From JBBDYG01 sp040901765 (GTDB lineage: Bacteria > Planctomycetota > Planctomycetia > Pirellulales > Lacipirellulaceae): a DNA stretch of 64,000 bases. The DNA lies in contig JBBDYG010000040.1 in NCBI GenBank assembly GCA_040901765.1, positions 248,001-312,000 on the forward strand, written 5' to 3'. The notes below the pieces were generated by a model, which worked only from the letters and a program-made list of their open reading frames with translations, was not told the origin of the DNA and searched no databases. The translations under genes and the position numbers were made by a program. Below are positions 49,697 to 58,039 of the stretch, piece by piece; within the stretch, counting starts at the first letter, position 1, and every line of letters starts with the position of its first letter.

Positions 49697-51202
49697 ATGC
49701 TCCTCACACGAATCTGCTTCTGCCTCGCGTTGCTGGCCAATTCTCGCTCGGCCCTATGCGTACCATCGGTACCAGAACTAGAACCCCCGCCGGTTGCCCG
49801 CGAGTTCCGCGGGGCCTGGGTCGCGACCGTCTCGAACATCGACTGGCCCACCGAGCCAGGGCTTTCCACCGACGAGCAGAAGCAAGAGTTGATCGCCATT
49901 CTCGACCGTGCGCAGGAACTGGGGCTGAACGCGATTGTCCTACAGATTCGGCCGGCGTGCGATGCGCTGTACCAATCGAGCCTCGAACCGTGGTCCGCGT
50001 ATCTCACCGGCACGATGGGCCAAGCGCCCGACCCGGTGTACGACCCGCTCGAATTTGCCGTCGCGGAAGCCCATGCCCGCGGAATCGAGCTGCACGTCTG
50101 GCTAAACCCCTATCGAGCCCGTCACTCGGCAGCCAAAGGCAAGATTTCCGACGATCACGTAAGCAAGAAGTACCCCGAATGGGTTCGCGAGTATGGCAAC
50201 TACCTGTGGCTCGACCCCGGTGTGCCCGAGGCGCTCGATCACACTATCGCCGTGATTCTCGACGTGGTAAATCGCTACGACATCGACGGCGTTCACATGG
50301 ACGATTATTTCTACCCGTACCCAATTAGCGAAGATGGCAAAGAAGTTCCCTTCCCCGATGACGAAAGCTACGTCCGCGCAGCCGCGGCTGACCTGAATAC
50401 ACCCCAAGATCGCGGCGACTGGCGGCGCGAGAATGTCAACCGGCTTGTTGAGCGGCTCCATCGCGAAATCCACGAGGCCAAGCCGTGGGTCAAGTTCGGC
50501 ATTAGCCCGTTCGGCATCTGGCGGCCGGGGCACCCGGAGACGATCCAGGGCTTCGACCAATACGGCAAGCTGTACGCCGACGCCCGGAAGTGGCTCAACG
50601 AAGGCTGGGTCGATTATTTCACGCCGCAGCTTTATTGGCCTATCGACCAAAAGCCCCAGAGCTACCCCGTGCTACTCGAGTGGTGGCGCGGCGAGAACAA
50701 ACAGAATCGTCACCTGTGGCCCGGCAATTACACTTCTCGCGTCGCAGGCGCCGACGGCAAGAAGTGGACCGCCGACGAAATCGTGAACCAGATTGAAATC
50801 ACCCGCAAGCAAGTCAAGGAGCCGGGCAACATCCACTTCAGCATGAAAGCCCTGATGCGCGACGCCGACGGCCTTTCGACCCTGCTGCGCGATGGAGTTT
50901 ATGCGGAGCCGGCGCTCGTGCCGGCCGTGCCGTGGCTGGCGGGCGACGAGCCTTCACCTGAAATTCCCGAAGCGACGCTACGCAGCCGGGGCGGCAAGTC
51001 ATCGCTGGAGTATGAAGGAATCAGCAATCCAAACTTGTGGGTACTACAACAGTTTGACGGCGACAACTGGAGCACACAAATCGCACCTGGCGCGCAACGC
51101 GAGTTCGCACTCCTGCCCGCCAGCAAATCCGCGGCGCTATCGGCGGTCGATCGCTACGGCAGACAGTCGGAACCGCTGTTGGTCGAGATAGAGAGACTGT
51201 AG
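49697..51202 (+). CDS. GHL10 (DUF187)-like glycoside hydrolase
   Basis: A 501-residue exported protein. A signal peptide (ICFCLALLANSRSALC) precedes the GHL10 domain: FRGAWVATVSNIDWP, GLNAIVLQIRPACDALYQSS, ELHVWLNPYRARHS, DGVHMDDYFYPYPISEDGK, VKFGISPFGIWRPGHPETI, YFTPQLYWPIDQKPQSYPVL. This family (PF02638, with relatives in YddW) has a TIM-barrel linked to glycoside hydrolases acting on denuded peptidoglycan or other glycans. The C-terminus (~400-500) is an FN3-like segment. ATG 49697 is chosen since it gives the signal peptide. The stop is the TAG at the start of the following TAGGTCAGGCT repeat. It borders the murein locus that follows, consistent with murein glycan cleavage. Confidence 0.88.
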   Translation: MLLTRICFCLALLANSRSALCVPSVPELEPPPVAREFRGAWVATVSNIDWPTEPGLSTDEQKQELIAILDRAQELGLNAIVLQIRPACDALYQSSLEPWSAYLTGTMGQAPDPVYDPLEFAVAEAHARGIELHVWLNPYRARHSAAKGKISDDHVSKKYPEWVREYGNYLWLDPGVPEALDHTIAVILDVVNRYDIDGVHMDDYFYPYPISEDGKEVPFPDDESYVRAAAADLNTPQDRGDWRRENVNRLVERLHREIHEAKPWVKFGISPFGIWRPGHPETIQGFDQYGKLYADARKWLNEGWVDYFTPQLYWPIDQKPQSYPVLLEWWRGENKQNRHLWPGNYTSRVAGADGKKWTADEIVNQIEITRKQVKEPGNIHFSMKALMRDADGLSTLLRDGVYAEPALVPAVPWLAGDEPSPEIPEATLRSRGGKSSLEYEGISNPNLWVLQQFDGDNWSTQIAPGAQREFALLPASKSAALSAVDRYGRQSEPLLVEIERL

Positions 51203-51275
51203 GTCAGGCTACGCCTGACAAATTAGCGGTGGAGACATTGCAACCGGTGCTGTCAGGCTCAGCCTGACCTACGAA
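51200..51275. repeat. TAGGTCAGGC inverted repeat
   Basis: TAGGTCAGGCTACGCCTGAC at 51200 is mirrored by CTGTCAGGCTCAGCCTGACC then TAC at 51250-51272. The stop codon of the GHL10-like gene (51200-51202) is the first three bases of the repeat. A related copy (TAGGTCAGGCTTTCTTGCC) lies at 49655 just before the same gene, so it is bracketed by this family. Confidence 0.8.
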
Positions 51276-51279
51276 ATGC

Positions 51280-53142
51280 ATGACTGACGACAATCAATCC
51301 AAAGATGTCCGCGCCAAACCTTGGCGATGGGTGCCGAGTTTGTATTTTGCGCAAGGATTGCCGAACGTCGTTGTGATGTCCGTTTCGGTCATCATGTTCC
51401 AGCGCCTGGGCGTATCGAACGCGGAGACGGCGTTTTACACGAGCCTGCTGAACCTTCCGTGGGTCATCAAGCCACTGTGGAGTCCACTGGTCGATGTGAT
51501 CGGAACGAAGCGAGCGTGGATTGTTCTGATTCAGTTCCTCATGGCAATCGCTCTTGCCGGAGTGGCAGCGGTCTTGCCACTCCAGAGTTTTCTTACGTAC
51601 TCGCTCGTACTGCTGGGAATACTCGCGTTTAGCTCGGCGACTCACGACATCGCGGCAGATGGGTTCTATATGTTGGCCCTGTCGTCTCACAGTCAGGCAT
51701 GGTTCGTGGGGATTCGCAGCACCAGCTTTCGGCTCGCGTTGGTGACCGGGTTAGGATTGCTCGTCATGCTTGCCGGAACGCTGGAGAGCAACACCGGATT
51801 GCCGGTTCGCGAGATCGAAGTCGAGGCGGTGGAGTCGATCAGCGATACGCCGACGTTTGAGATCCCAAATTTCCCGACAGCGTCCGCGAATGAATCGCAG
51901 CAAGTTTTAGCCAGTCCAACCGCGCTGCAGATTAGTTTTCGAGGCCAAACTGCTAATTCCGTGAACAGCATTGTTGACGCGGCCCGCAATTGGAACACCC
52001 AACACAACTTCTACGCGACCGAAGTAAGCCAGGCGACGAGCGCCGGTCAAAAACCAGGGTGGCTGGCCGCATTGGAATCCGGAATTCGGCGTTGGTTCGG
52101 TCCCGCCGACAAATCTTCCACCGGTGACCAACCCGTGGGTGGCGTCGGTCTGGTCTATCTCCAATTAAACCGCCCCGTTCCAATCGGCGAACAGATTGTT
52201 GTCCACCTCGATCGCTCCTCGGGCGACTCAAACATCCGCGTGATCGAAGGGCGAAGGTTCGTCGTGAACGACGCAAATGCGGGCGTTCCCATGGCGGCTG
52301 TAATTCAATTGGACGCCAAACTCGACCAACCCGCACGGGCAACCCTGTCGGCGACATCGGGCAACTCGGTCCTGGCCTGGTCCGTGACTTTCGGTGTCTT
52401 ATCGGCGATCTTTGCCGCATTTTTTCTGTATCACACCTGGGCGTTGCCACACCCTGCCGCGGATGTGCCGCACGGCAATTACGGCAATTTTATTGACGAG
52501 TTTTTTCAGGTATTCGTTTCGTTCTTTAAAAAGCCTGGAATTGCGAGCGGTCTTGCCTTCTTGGTTCTCTACCGTTTTGCGGAAGCTCAATTGCTGAAGA
52601 TCGCGCAACTCTTCATGCTCGATACTTACACCAGGGGTGGACTGGGGTTAACGACGAGCGAAGTCGGGTTTGTATACGGCACCGTTGGCGTGGTCGCGCT
52701 GATCCTCGGTGGTATCCTGGCTGGATTCGCCGCGGCTCGAAACGGCCTGCGGACTTGGCTGCCGTGGATGGTCCTGGCCATCAACGTACCCAATGTTGCT
52801 TACGTCTTTCTGGCATACTTCCAGCCAGAGAACTATCTAGTGATCAATCTGGCGGTCGCAATCGAACAGTTCGGTTACGGTTTTGGCTTCGCAGCCTACA
52901 TGCTTTACATGCTCTATTTAGCCCGCGGCGAACATCAAACGGCGCATTACGCAATTTGCACAGGGTTTATGGCGCTCGGCATGATGCTTCCCGGTATGTG
53001 GAGCGGTTGGCTTCAAGAACTAATCGGATACAAGCACTTCTTCACGTGGGTCATACTCGCCACGATCCCTAGCTTCCTGGTGACGGCTATTGTCTACTGG
53101 AATCTCGATCCCACCTTCGGCCGCCGGGAGGAGACGCCGTGA
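51280..53142 (+). CDS. AmpG-like MFS transporter with large extracytoplasmic insert
   Basis: A 620-residue permease. It begins with the AmpG-like PSLYFAQGLPNVVVMSVSVI and LNLPWVIKPLWSPLVDVIGT. About six transmembrane segments precede residue 170. Residues ~170-360 form a hydrophilic, Ser/Asn-rich insertion that AmpG of enterobacteria lacks, and then about six more membrane segments follow (RFAEAQLLKIAQLFMLDTYT and GFGFAAYMLYMLYLARGEHQ). By family it should import anhydro-muropeptides or GlcNAc-anhMurNAc with protons. The stop overlaps the NagZ start as GTGA, which supports that role. The insert may be a docking or substrate-collecting domain. ATG 51280 lies 77 bases after the GHL10-like gene. 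Confidence 0.85.
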   Translation: MTDDNQSKDVRAKPWRWVPSLYFAQGLPNVVVMSVSVIMFQRLGVSNAETAFYTSLLNLPWVIKPLWSPLVDVIGTKRAWIVLIQFLMAIALAGVAAVLPLQSFLTYSLVLLGILAFSSATHDIAADGFYMLALSSHSQAWFVGIRSTSFRLALVTGLGLLVMLAGTLESNTGLPVREIEVEAVESISDTPTFEIPNFPTASANESQQVLASPTALQISFRGQTANSVNSIVDAARNWNTQHNFYATEVSQATSAGQKPGWLAALESGIRRWFGPADKSSTGDQPVGGVGLVYLQLNRPVPIGEQIVVHLDRSSGDSNIRVIEGRRFVVNDANAGVPMAAVIQLDAKLDQPARATLSATSGNSVLAWSVTFGVLSAIFAAFFLYHTWALPHPAADVPHGNYGNFIDEFFQVFVSFFKKPGIASGLAFLVLYRFAEAQLLKIAQLFMLDTYTRGGLGLTTSEVGFVYGTVGVVALILGGILAGFAAARNGLRTWLPWMVLAINVPNVAYVFLAYFQPENYLVINLAVAIEQFGYGFGFAAYMLYMLYLARGEHQTAHYAICTGFMALGMMLPGMWSGWLQELIGYKHFFTWVILATIPSFLVTAIVYWNLDPTFGRREETP

Positions 53143-54710
53143 AGACCAAGGTTTCCACGCAAATCGGTCCGCCCCCCACGGAGCTTCGCGACAAGATTGC
53201 GCAGCTCCTGTTCGTGCGCATCGGCTCTAATTTGCCGCCGGTGCGAACTGTTGAAGAAGATGCCGCGCGGATTGAAGAGTTGCTGACCGATTGCCCCATC
53301 GGCGGTTTGTGCCTGTTCAACGGGCGCTGGCCGCTGACGCGCGACACGCTGGCGCGCCTGCAACAGGCCAGCCGGTTTCCGCTGTTGGTCGGATCCGACT
53401 TGGAGCGCGGCGCGGGCCAGCAGTTGCATGGGCTGACCGTGTTCCCCCACGCGATGGCCTTCGGCCAGCTTGGCGAGAAAGCGGCTGCGACCGTGGAGCA
53501 ATTCGCCGAGTTCACCGCCCGCGAGGCCCGGGCCTGCGGCGTCCATGTGAACTTCGGCCCGGTCGCCGATGTGAACAGCGATCCGCGGAACCCGATCATC
53601 GCCACCCGCAGCTTCGGCACCGATCCAGCCCAGGTGGCGGAGCTTGCCGCAGCCTTCGTTCGCGGCACGCAACGGATCGGCGTGCTCGCTACGCCCAAGC
53701 ACTTCCCCGGCCACGGCAACACCCACGAGGATTCACACGAAGCGCTTCCGTCGGTAATGCTCTCGCGTACCGAACTTGAAGCTTGCGACCTGGTTCCGTT
53801 CCGCGCCGCCATCGAAGCCGGCGCCGCGTGCATAATGACCGCCCACGTGCGTTATCCGGGGCTGGACCCGTCGGGCGAACCGGCCACGCTCTCGCGGCCG
53901 ATTCTCCACAATTTGTTGCGCGAGGACATGGGCTTCGAGGGCCTGGTCATCACCGACAGCATGTTGATGGCCGGCGTGAAAGATCGCCACCAAAACGAAA
54001 CGGAGCTTGCGCTGGCCGCGCTTGCGGCGGGCGCCGATATCTTGCTCGACAAAGCGGAGCCGCGCGAGACGCTCGAAGGACTTTGCCGCGCCGTCGAGCA
54101 AGGACGACTTTCCGAATCGCGGATCGACGAGTCGGTTGCCCGGTTGTGGCAAGCGAAGGAGCGCGTCCTAGCGGGCCACGAACCGGCCGACGCCCTGCCG
54201 ATTCCACGCGGTTCGGCCCGAGCACTGTCCGAGCAGGTAGCCCGCAACGCATTTCAGTGGAGTGGCGACGCGGCGAGCTTGCTGCCATTCGATCCGCATC
54301 AACAGGTCACGGCGCTGCTGCTGCGTCCGTTTGAAACGTACCTCGACCGCCGTGAAGCGGTGTTCGCTGCGGAACTTCGCGAGCTGTTTCCACAGCTTCG
54401 GTTCCACGAGCTTGGCCCTCACGCCGGGCCTGCCGAGTTCGACGCCGCCTGGCAGTCGGCCGAGGCTTCCACGCAAGTGGTGGCGGCAATGGTCGTCAAA
54501 CCCGCCGCCTGGCACCGCTTCGGGCTGCTGCCGGAACAATCGCAGTTCCTCGCGCGGCTTTCGGCCGCCCGTCCGATTGTGCTCGCCTGCCTGGGCACGC
54601 CCGTGGCGCTGGCCGAGTTCGATCGCGCCGCGGCGAGGGTCTGCGCGTTCAGCGACGTGGCCGCATCGCAGCGGGCGCTGGCCAATTGCTTGCTCGACCA
54701 GAAAACGTGA
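53139..54710 (+). CDS. nagZ: GH3 beta-N-acetylglucosaminidase (NagZ-like)
   Basis: A 523-residue glycoside hydrolase family 3 enzyme that removes GlcNAc from GlcNAc-anhMurNAc peptides. LLVGSDLERGAGQQLHGLTV, FPHAMAFGQLGEKAAA, VHVNFGPVADVNSDPRNPII, RSFG, ATPKHFPGHGNTHEDSHEAL and GFEGLVITDSMLMAGVK are the diagnostic blocks; the KHFPGHGNT segment provides the mobile catalytic His and ITDSM the nucleophile Asp. There is a C-terminal alpha/beta extension (~350-520) not found in short NagZ but common in Gram-positive and planctomycete forms. It begins with GTG overlapping the transporter stop. No signal peptide is evident, so it may be cytoplasmic after import by the transporter. Confidence 0.92.
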   Translation: MKTKVSTQIGPPPTELRDKIAQLLFVRIGSNLPPVRTVEEDAARIEELLTDCPIGGLCLFNGRWPLTRDTLARLQQASRFPLLVGSDLERGAGQQLHGLTVFPHAMAFGQLGEKAAATVEQFAEFTAREARACGVHVNFGPVADVNSDPRNPIIATRSFGTDPAQVAELAAAFVRGTQRIGVLATPKHFPGHGNTHEDSHEALPSVMLSRTELEACDLVPFRAAIEAGAACIMTAHVRYPGLDPSGEPATLSRPILHNLLREDMGFEGLVITDSMLMAGVKDRHQNETELALAALAAGADILLDKAEPRETLEGLCRAVEQGRLSESRIDESVARLWQAKERVLAGHEPADALPIPRGSARALSEQVARNAFQWSGDAASLLPFDPHQQVTALLLRPFETYLDRREAVFAAELRELFPQLRFHELGPHAGPAEFDAAWQSAEASTQVVAAMVVKPAAWHRFGLLPEQSQFLARLSAARPIVLACLGTPVALAEFDRAAARVCAFSDVAASQRALANCLLDQKT

Positions 54711-54737
54711 GTCGCGACCCCTGCGCGCCTAGCGTCG

Positions 54738-54897
54738 CTGGCAGTTATGATAGAGTTAGCACCGCGCGGGTGCCACTGCTGGCCCGCCACGGCCGGTTAA
54801 GGAAACTCGTCCAGCAGTGCGAAGCGGGTACCCGGCGCCCACTGCTGGACGAGCCAGCAGTGCCACCCCTTGCCGGCAGTTATGATTGAACTTAACA
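54738..54897. repeat. TGCCACTGCTGG / GGCAGTTATGAT repeat unit
   Basis: Two direct copies of GGCAGTTATGAT (54740 and 54875) bracket inverted GTGCCACTGCTGG segments and the stem CTCGTCCAGCAGTG (54806-54819) / CACTGCTGGACGAG (54840-54853). It fills most of the 194-base gap between nagZ and the NagB fusion. No gene is seen. Confidence 0.75.
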
Positions 54898-54904
54898 CCT
54901 CTTG

Positions 54905-56869
54905 ATGCACGACCCTAACCTATCGGAATCGATGGCTGCCAGCGAACCTCAAATTACTCGAAACGAGCGCATTTCTTGCCGCGTTTTTCGCCATTCGCGC
55001 GACGCCAGCCGCGCCGTCGCCCATCAGATGGCCGCCCTCATCCGCAGCCGCGCCGCTGAAGGCCGCAGTTGCGTCCTGGGACTGGCAACGGGCAGCACTC
55101 CCGTGTCGGTCTACAACGAACTGGTGCGGATGCATCAGCAAGAGGGGCTGTCGTTCCGCAATGTGGTCACGTTCAATCTCGACGAATACTTTCCGATGCA
55201 ACCGGCGGAGTTGCAAAGCTACGTTCGATTCATGAACGAGCACCTGCTCGATCACGTCGATATCCTCCGCGAGAACGTCCACATTCCCGACGGCACGATC
55301 GCCGAATCGCAAGTCAAAGACTATTGCCGCCGTTATGAAGAGGCAATTTCCGATGCGGGCGGCATCGACATCCAGCTTCTTGGCATCGGCCGCACGGGCC
55401 ACGTCGGCTTTAACGAGCCAGGATCCTCGCGCGACAGCCGTACGCGGTTGATCACGCTCGACCGGGTTACTCGCCGCGACGCGGCCAGCGATTTCTTTGG
55501 TGAAGAGAACGTCCCGCGCCGAGCGATTACGATGGGCGTCGGCACGATTCTGCAAGCGCGGCAGATCTTCTTGCTCGCTTTCGGCGAAGGAAAAGCGGGC
55601 GTGCTCGCCAAGGCAGTCGAAGGAGACGTCTCCACCGCGGTCGCCGCAAGCTTTCTGCAGGAACACGCCAACGCTCAGATATTTCTCGACGAAGCCGCCG
55701 CCGAGCAGCTTACGCGGCATCGCTGCCCGTGGATTCTCGGCACCGTGGATTGGGACGAGCCTAAAATTCGTAAGGCCGTCATTTGGCTGGCCCGGCATCT
55801 CAAAAAACCGATCCTCAAACTCACGGAAGAGGATTACAACGAGGAGGGTTTGCAGGATCTATTGGCGAGCCAAGGCCCCGCCTACGCCATCAACCTGAAA
55901 GTGTTTCGCCACCTGCAATCGACGATCACCGGTTGGCCCGGCGGCAAGCCAGCTCATGCCCGCCAACCTGGCGATCGGCCCCAAGCGCACGACGACATTT
56001 TTCCGAAGCGGGTCGTCATTTTCTCGCCCCATCCCGATGACGACGTGATCTCGATGGGCGGCACGCTCATTCGGCTCGTTGACCAGGGGCATCAAGTTCA
56101 CGTCGCATATCAAACTTCCGGCAACATTGCCGTGTTCGACGCCGACGCCGGCCAGTTTGCGGAATTCGCCGCGGCCTTCAATCGCCATTTCGGCATCGAC
56201 CCCGACCGCACGGCCCACCTCGAAACCCATATCGACGAGTTTCTCAAGAACAAGCATCCGGGCCAAGTCGACAGCGAAGAAGTGCAGTTCATCAAGTGCC
56301 TGATTCGGCAGGTGGAGGCCCGCGCCGCTACCCGCAGTTGCGGCGTGACCGACGGTCAGCTTCACTTCATGAACATGCCCTTCTACGAAACGGGCCGAGT
56401 GCGCAAGAAACCGCTGGGCGAGGAAGACATTCAAATCACTGTCGATTTACTGACTCGGATTCAGCCCCACCAGATTTACGCCGCCGGCGACCTATCCGAC
56501 CCACACGGTACGCATCGCACCTGCCTGAGCGCCGTAGTGCAGGCGTGCGACCACGTGAAAAATGAGCCATGGTACGGCTCGTGCCAGGTCTGGCTCTATC
56601 GCGGCGCGTGGCAAGAATGGGGTCCGCATCAAGTCGAGATGTCCGTTCCCCTTAGCCCTCAGGAGCTATTACGAAAGCGCACCGCCATTTTCAAACACGA
56701 GTCGCAGAAGGACCGGGCGCTCTTCCCTGGCCCCGACCCCCGCGAATTTTGGCAACGGGCCGAGGACCGTAATCGGGCGACCGCACAGCTTTTCGATGCG
56801 TTGGGACTTGCCGAATACGAGGCCATTGAAGGCTTCGTCCGCTGGAACGGCGATGTCAACAGTATTTAA
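54905..56869 (+). CDS. Glucosamine-6-phosphate deaminase fused to PIG-L deacetylase
   Basis: A 654-residue two-domain protein. Residues ~25-290 are NagB-type: VLGLATGSTPVSVYNELVRM, VTFNLDEYFPM, LLGIGRTGHVGFNEPGSS. Residues ~365-650 are PIG-L/LmbE deacetylase: VVIFSPHPDDDVISMGGTLI with the PHPDDD zinc site, plus AAGDLSDPHGTHRTCL. The domains can deacetylate an N-acetylhexosamine and deaminate glucosamine-6-phosphate to fructose-6-phosphate, feeding murein GlcNAc into glycolysis. A stand-alone NagA is not seen nearby, and the PIG-L half may substitute for it. That is inference. This fusion is known in several Bacteroidota and Planctomycetota. It lies between nagZ and the DUF1611 gene on the same strand. 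Confidence 0.92.
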   Translation: MHDPNLSESMAASEPQITRNERISCRVFRHSRDASRAVAHQMAALIRSRAAEGRSCVLGLATGSTPVSVYNELVRMHQQEGLSFRNVVTFNLDEYFPMQPAELQSYVRFMNEHLLDHVDILRENVHIPDGTIAESQVKDYCRRYEEAISDAGGIDIQLLGIGRTGHVGFNEPGSSRDSRTRLITLDRVTRRDAASDFFGEENVPRRAITMGVGTILQARQIFLLAFGEGKAGVLAKAVEGDVSTAVAASFLQEHANAQIFLDEAAAEQLTRHRCPWILGTVDWDEPKIRKAVIWLARHLKKPILKLTEEDYNEEGLQDLLASQGPAYAINLKVFRHLQSTITGWPGGKPAHARQPGDRPQAHDDIFPKRVVIFSPHPDDDVISMGGTLIRLVDQGHQVHVAYQTSGNIAVFDADAGQFAEFAAAFNRHFGIDPDRTAHLETHIDEFLKNKHPGQVDSEEVQFIKCLIRQVEARAATRSCGVTDGQLHFMNMPFYETGRVRKKPLGEEDIQITVDLLTRIQPHQIYAAGDLSDPHGTHRTCLSAVVQACDHVKNEPWYGSCQVWLYRGAWQEWGPHQVEMSVPLSPQELLRKRTAIFKHESQKDRALFPGPDPREFWQRAEDRNRATAQLFDALGLAEYEAIEGFVRWNGDVNSI

Positions 56870-56886
56870 GTACGGAATCATAATTG

Positions 56887-57984
56887 ATGGATAACAAAAA
56901 TGCTCGCCGGTTAATAATCCTCACCGACGGCCACACCGAGCCAGTAACTGGCAAGACGGCCGCGTGCGTGGTGCGATACCGGCCAGAGGAAGTTGTCGCG
57001 CTGCTCGATACGACGCAAGTCGGCAAGACGAGCCAAGAGTTGCTCGGCGTGGGCGGCAAGATTCCCGTCGTTGGCTCCGTCGCCGACGCCCCGACGGCCA
57101 ATACGCTGCTAATCGGCATCGCTCCCGCCGGTGGCAGGATTCCCGCTTCGTGGCGGGCGATCATCATGCAGGCGATCGAACGCGGCATGAATGTCGTTTC
57201 AGGACTTCATGAGTTCATCTCCAGTGATCCGGAGTTTGCCCGCGTCGCCGCCGCCCGCGGTGTGACGATCTACGACGTTCGCAAGAATAACGAACGCGAC
57301 GTCAGCAACCGCAAGGGGATCCGCGAAGATTGTCTGCGGATTCACACGGTCGGACACGATTGCAGCGTCGGCAAGATGATCGTCTCGATCGAAGTCGCCC
57401 GCGCCCTGCAGCGAAAGGGACACGACGCGAAGTTCGTCGCCACCGGCCAGACGGGCATCATGGTGGAAGGCGATGGCTGCCCCGTCGATTGCGTGGTTTC
57501 CGACTTCGTGAACGGCGCCGCCGAAAAGCTGGTACTTGCCAACCAGCACCACGACATTCTCGTGATCGAGGGCCAGGGGAGTCTGTCCCACCCGCGATAT
57601 TCCGCGGTCACGCTCGGTTTGCTCCACGGTTCGATGCCGCATGGCCTGATCATGTGCTACGAAGCGGGACGCACCCATGTCCGCGGCATGGACGAGATAC
57701 CGCTCAAGTCGCTGAAAGAGTTGATTCAAGTCTACGAAATGATGGGCAGCCTACAGACTCCGTGCAAAATAATCGGCCTCGGAGTCAATAGTCGGAAACT
57801 GTCGGATCAAGACGCCCAAGCCGAATGCGCGCGCGTGCGGAGCGAATTTGGCCTCCCCGCTTGCGATGTCATCCGCGACGGCGCCGACGAGCTTGTCGAG
57901 GCGGTGCTCGATTATCAAAAAGAACTGTTTGCAAAAGTAGGCAGCAGGCAGCGGACAGCAGGCAGACAAGGCAATGAAGCATGA
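56887..57984 (+). CDS. DUF1611 family protein (DgcN-like)
   Basis: A 365-residue DUF1611 protein. The N-terminal Rossmann-like part (RLIILTDGHTEPVTGKTAAC, LLIGIAPAGGRIPASWRAII) is followed by a P-loop-like domain (HTVGHDCSVGKMIVSIEVAR, FVATGQTGIMVEGDGCPVDC, ILVIEGQGSLSHPRYSAVTL). DgcN, a D-glutamate N-acetyltransferase of marine bacteria, belongs to this family and works with an enolase-superfamily racemase DgcA. Here an enolase-superfamily epimerase follows directly, so D-Glu from murein stems is a plausible substrate. ATG 56887 is preferred to TTG 56884. The C-terminal SRQRTAGRQGNEA and stop come from an intergenic repeat, so the natural end is about KELFAKV. Confidence 0.88.
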   Translation: MDNKNARRLIILTDGHTEPVTGKTAACVVRYRPEEVVALLDTTQVGKTSQELLGVGGKIPVVGSVADAPTANTLLIGIAPAGGRIPASWRAIIMQAIERGMNVVSGLHEFISSDPEFARVAAARGVTIYDVRKNNERDVSNRKGIREDCLRIHTVGHDCSVGKMIVSIEVARALQRKGHDAKFVATGQTGIMVEGDGCPVDCVVSDFVNGAAEKLVLANQHHDILVIEGQGSLSHPRYSAVTLGLLHGSMPHGLIMCYEAGRTHVRGMDEIPLKSLKELIQVYEMMGSLQTPCKIIGLGVNSRKLSDQDAQAECARVRSEFGLPACDVIRDGADELVEAVLDYQKELFAKVGSRQRTAGRQGNEA

Positions 57985-58018
57985 TCTTACTGCCCGCTGC
58001 CTACTGCCTGCTGCCCTC
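57936..58018. repeat. GGCAGCAGGCAGCGG inverted repeat
   Basis: Arms GTAGGCAGCAGGCAGCGGAC then AGCAGGCAG (57937-57965) and their near inverse (57990-58018) flank a 24-base loop. The left arm encodes the last residues of the DUF1611 protein. The repeat separates it from the dipeptide epimerase gene. Confidence 0.8.
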
Positions 58019-58039
58019 TAATCCGTGAGAAGCTTATCC

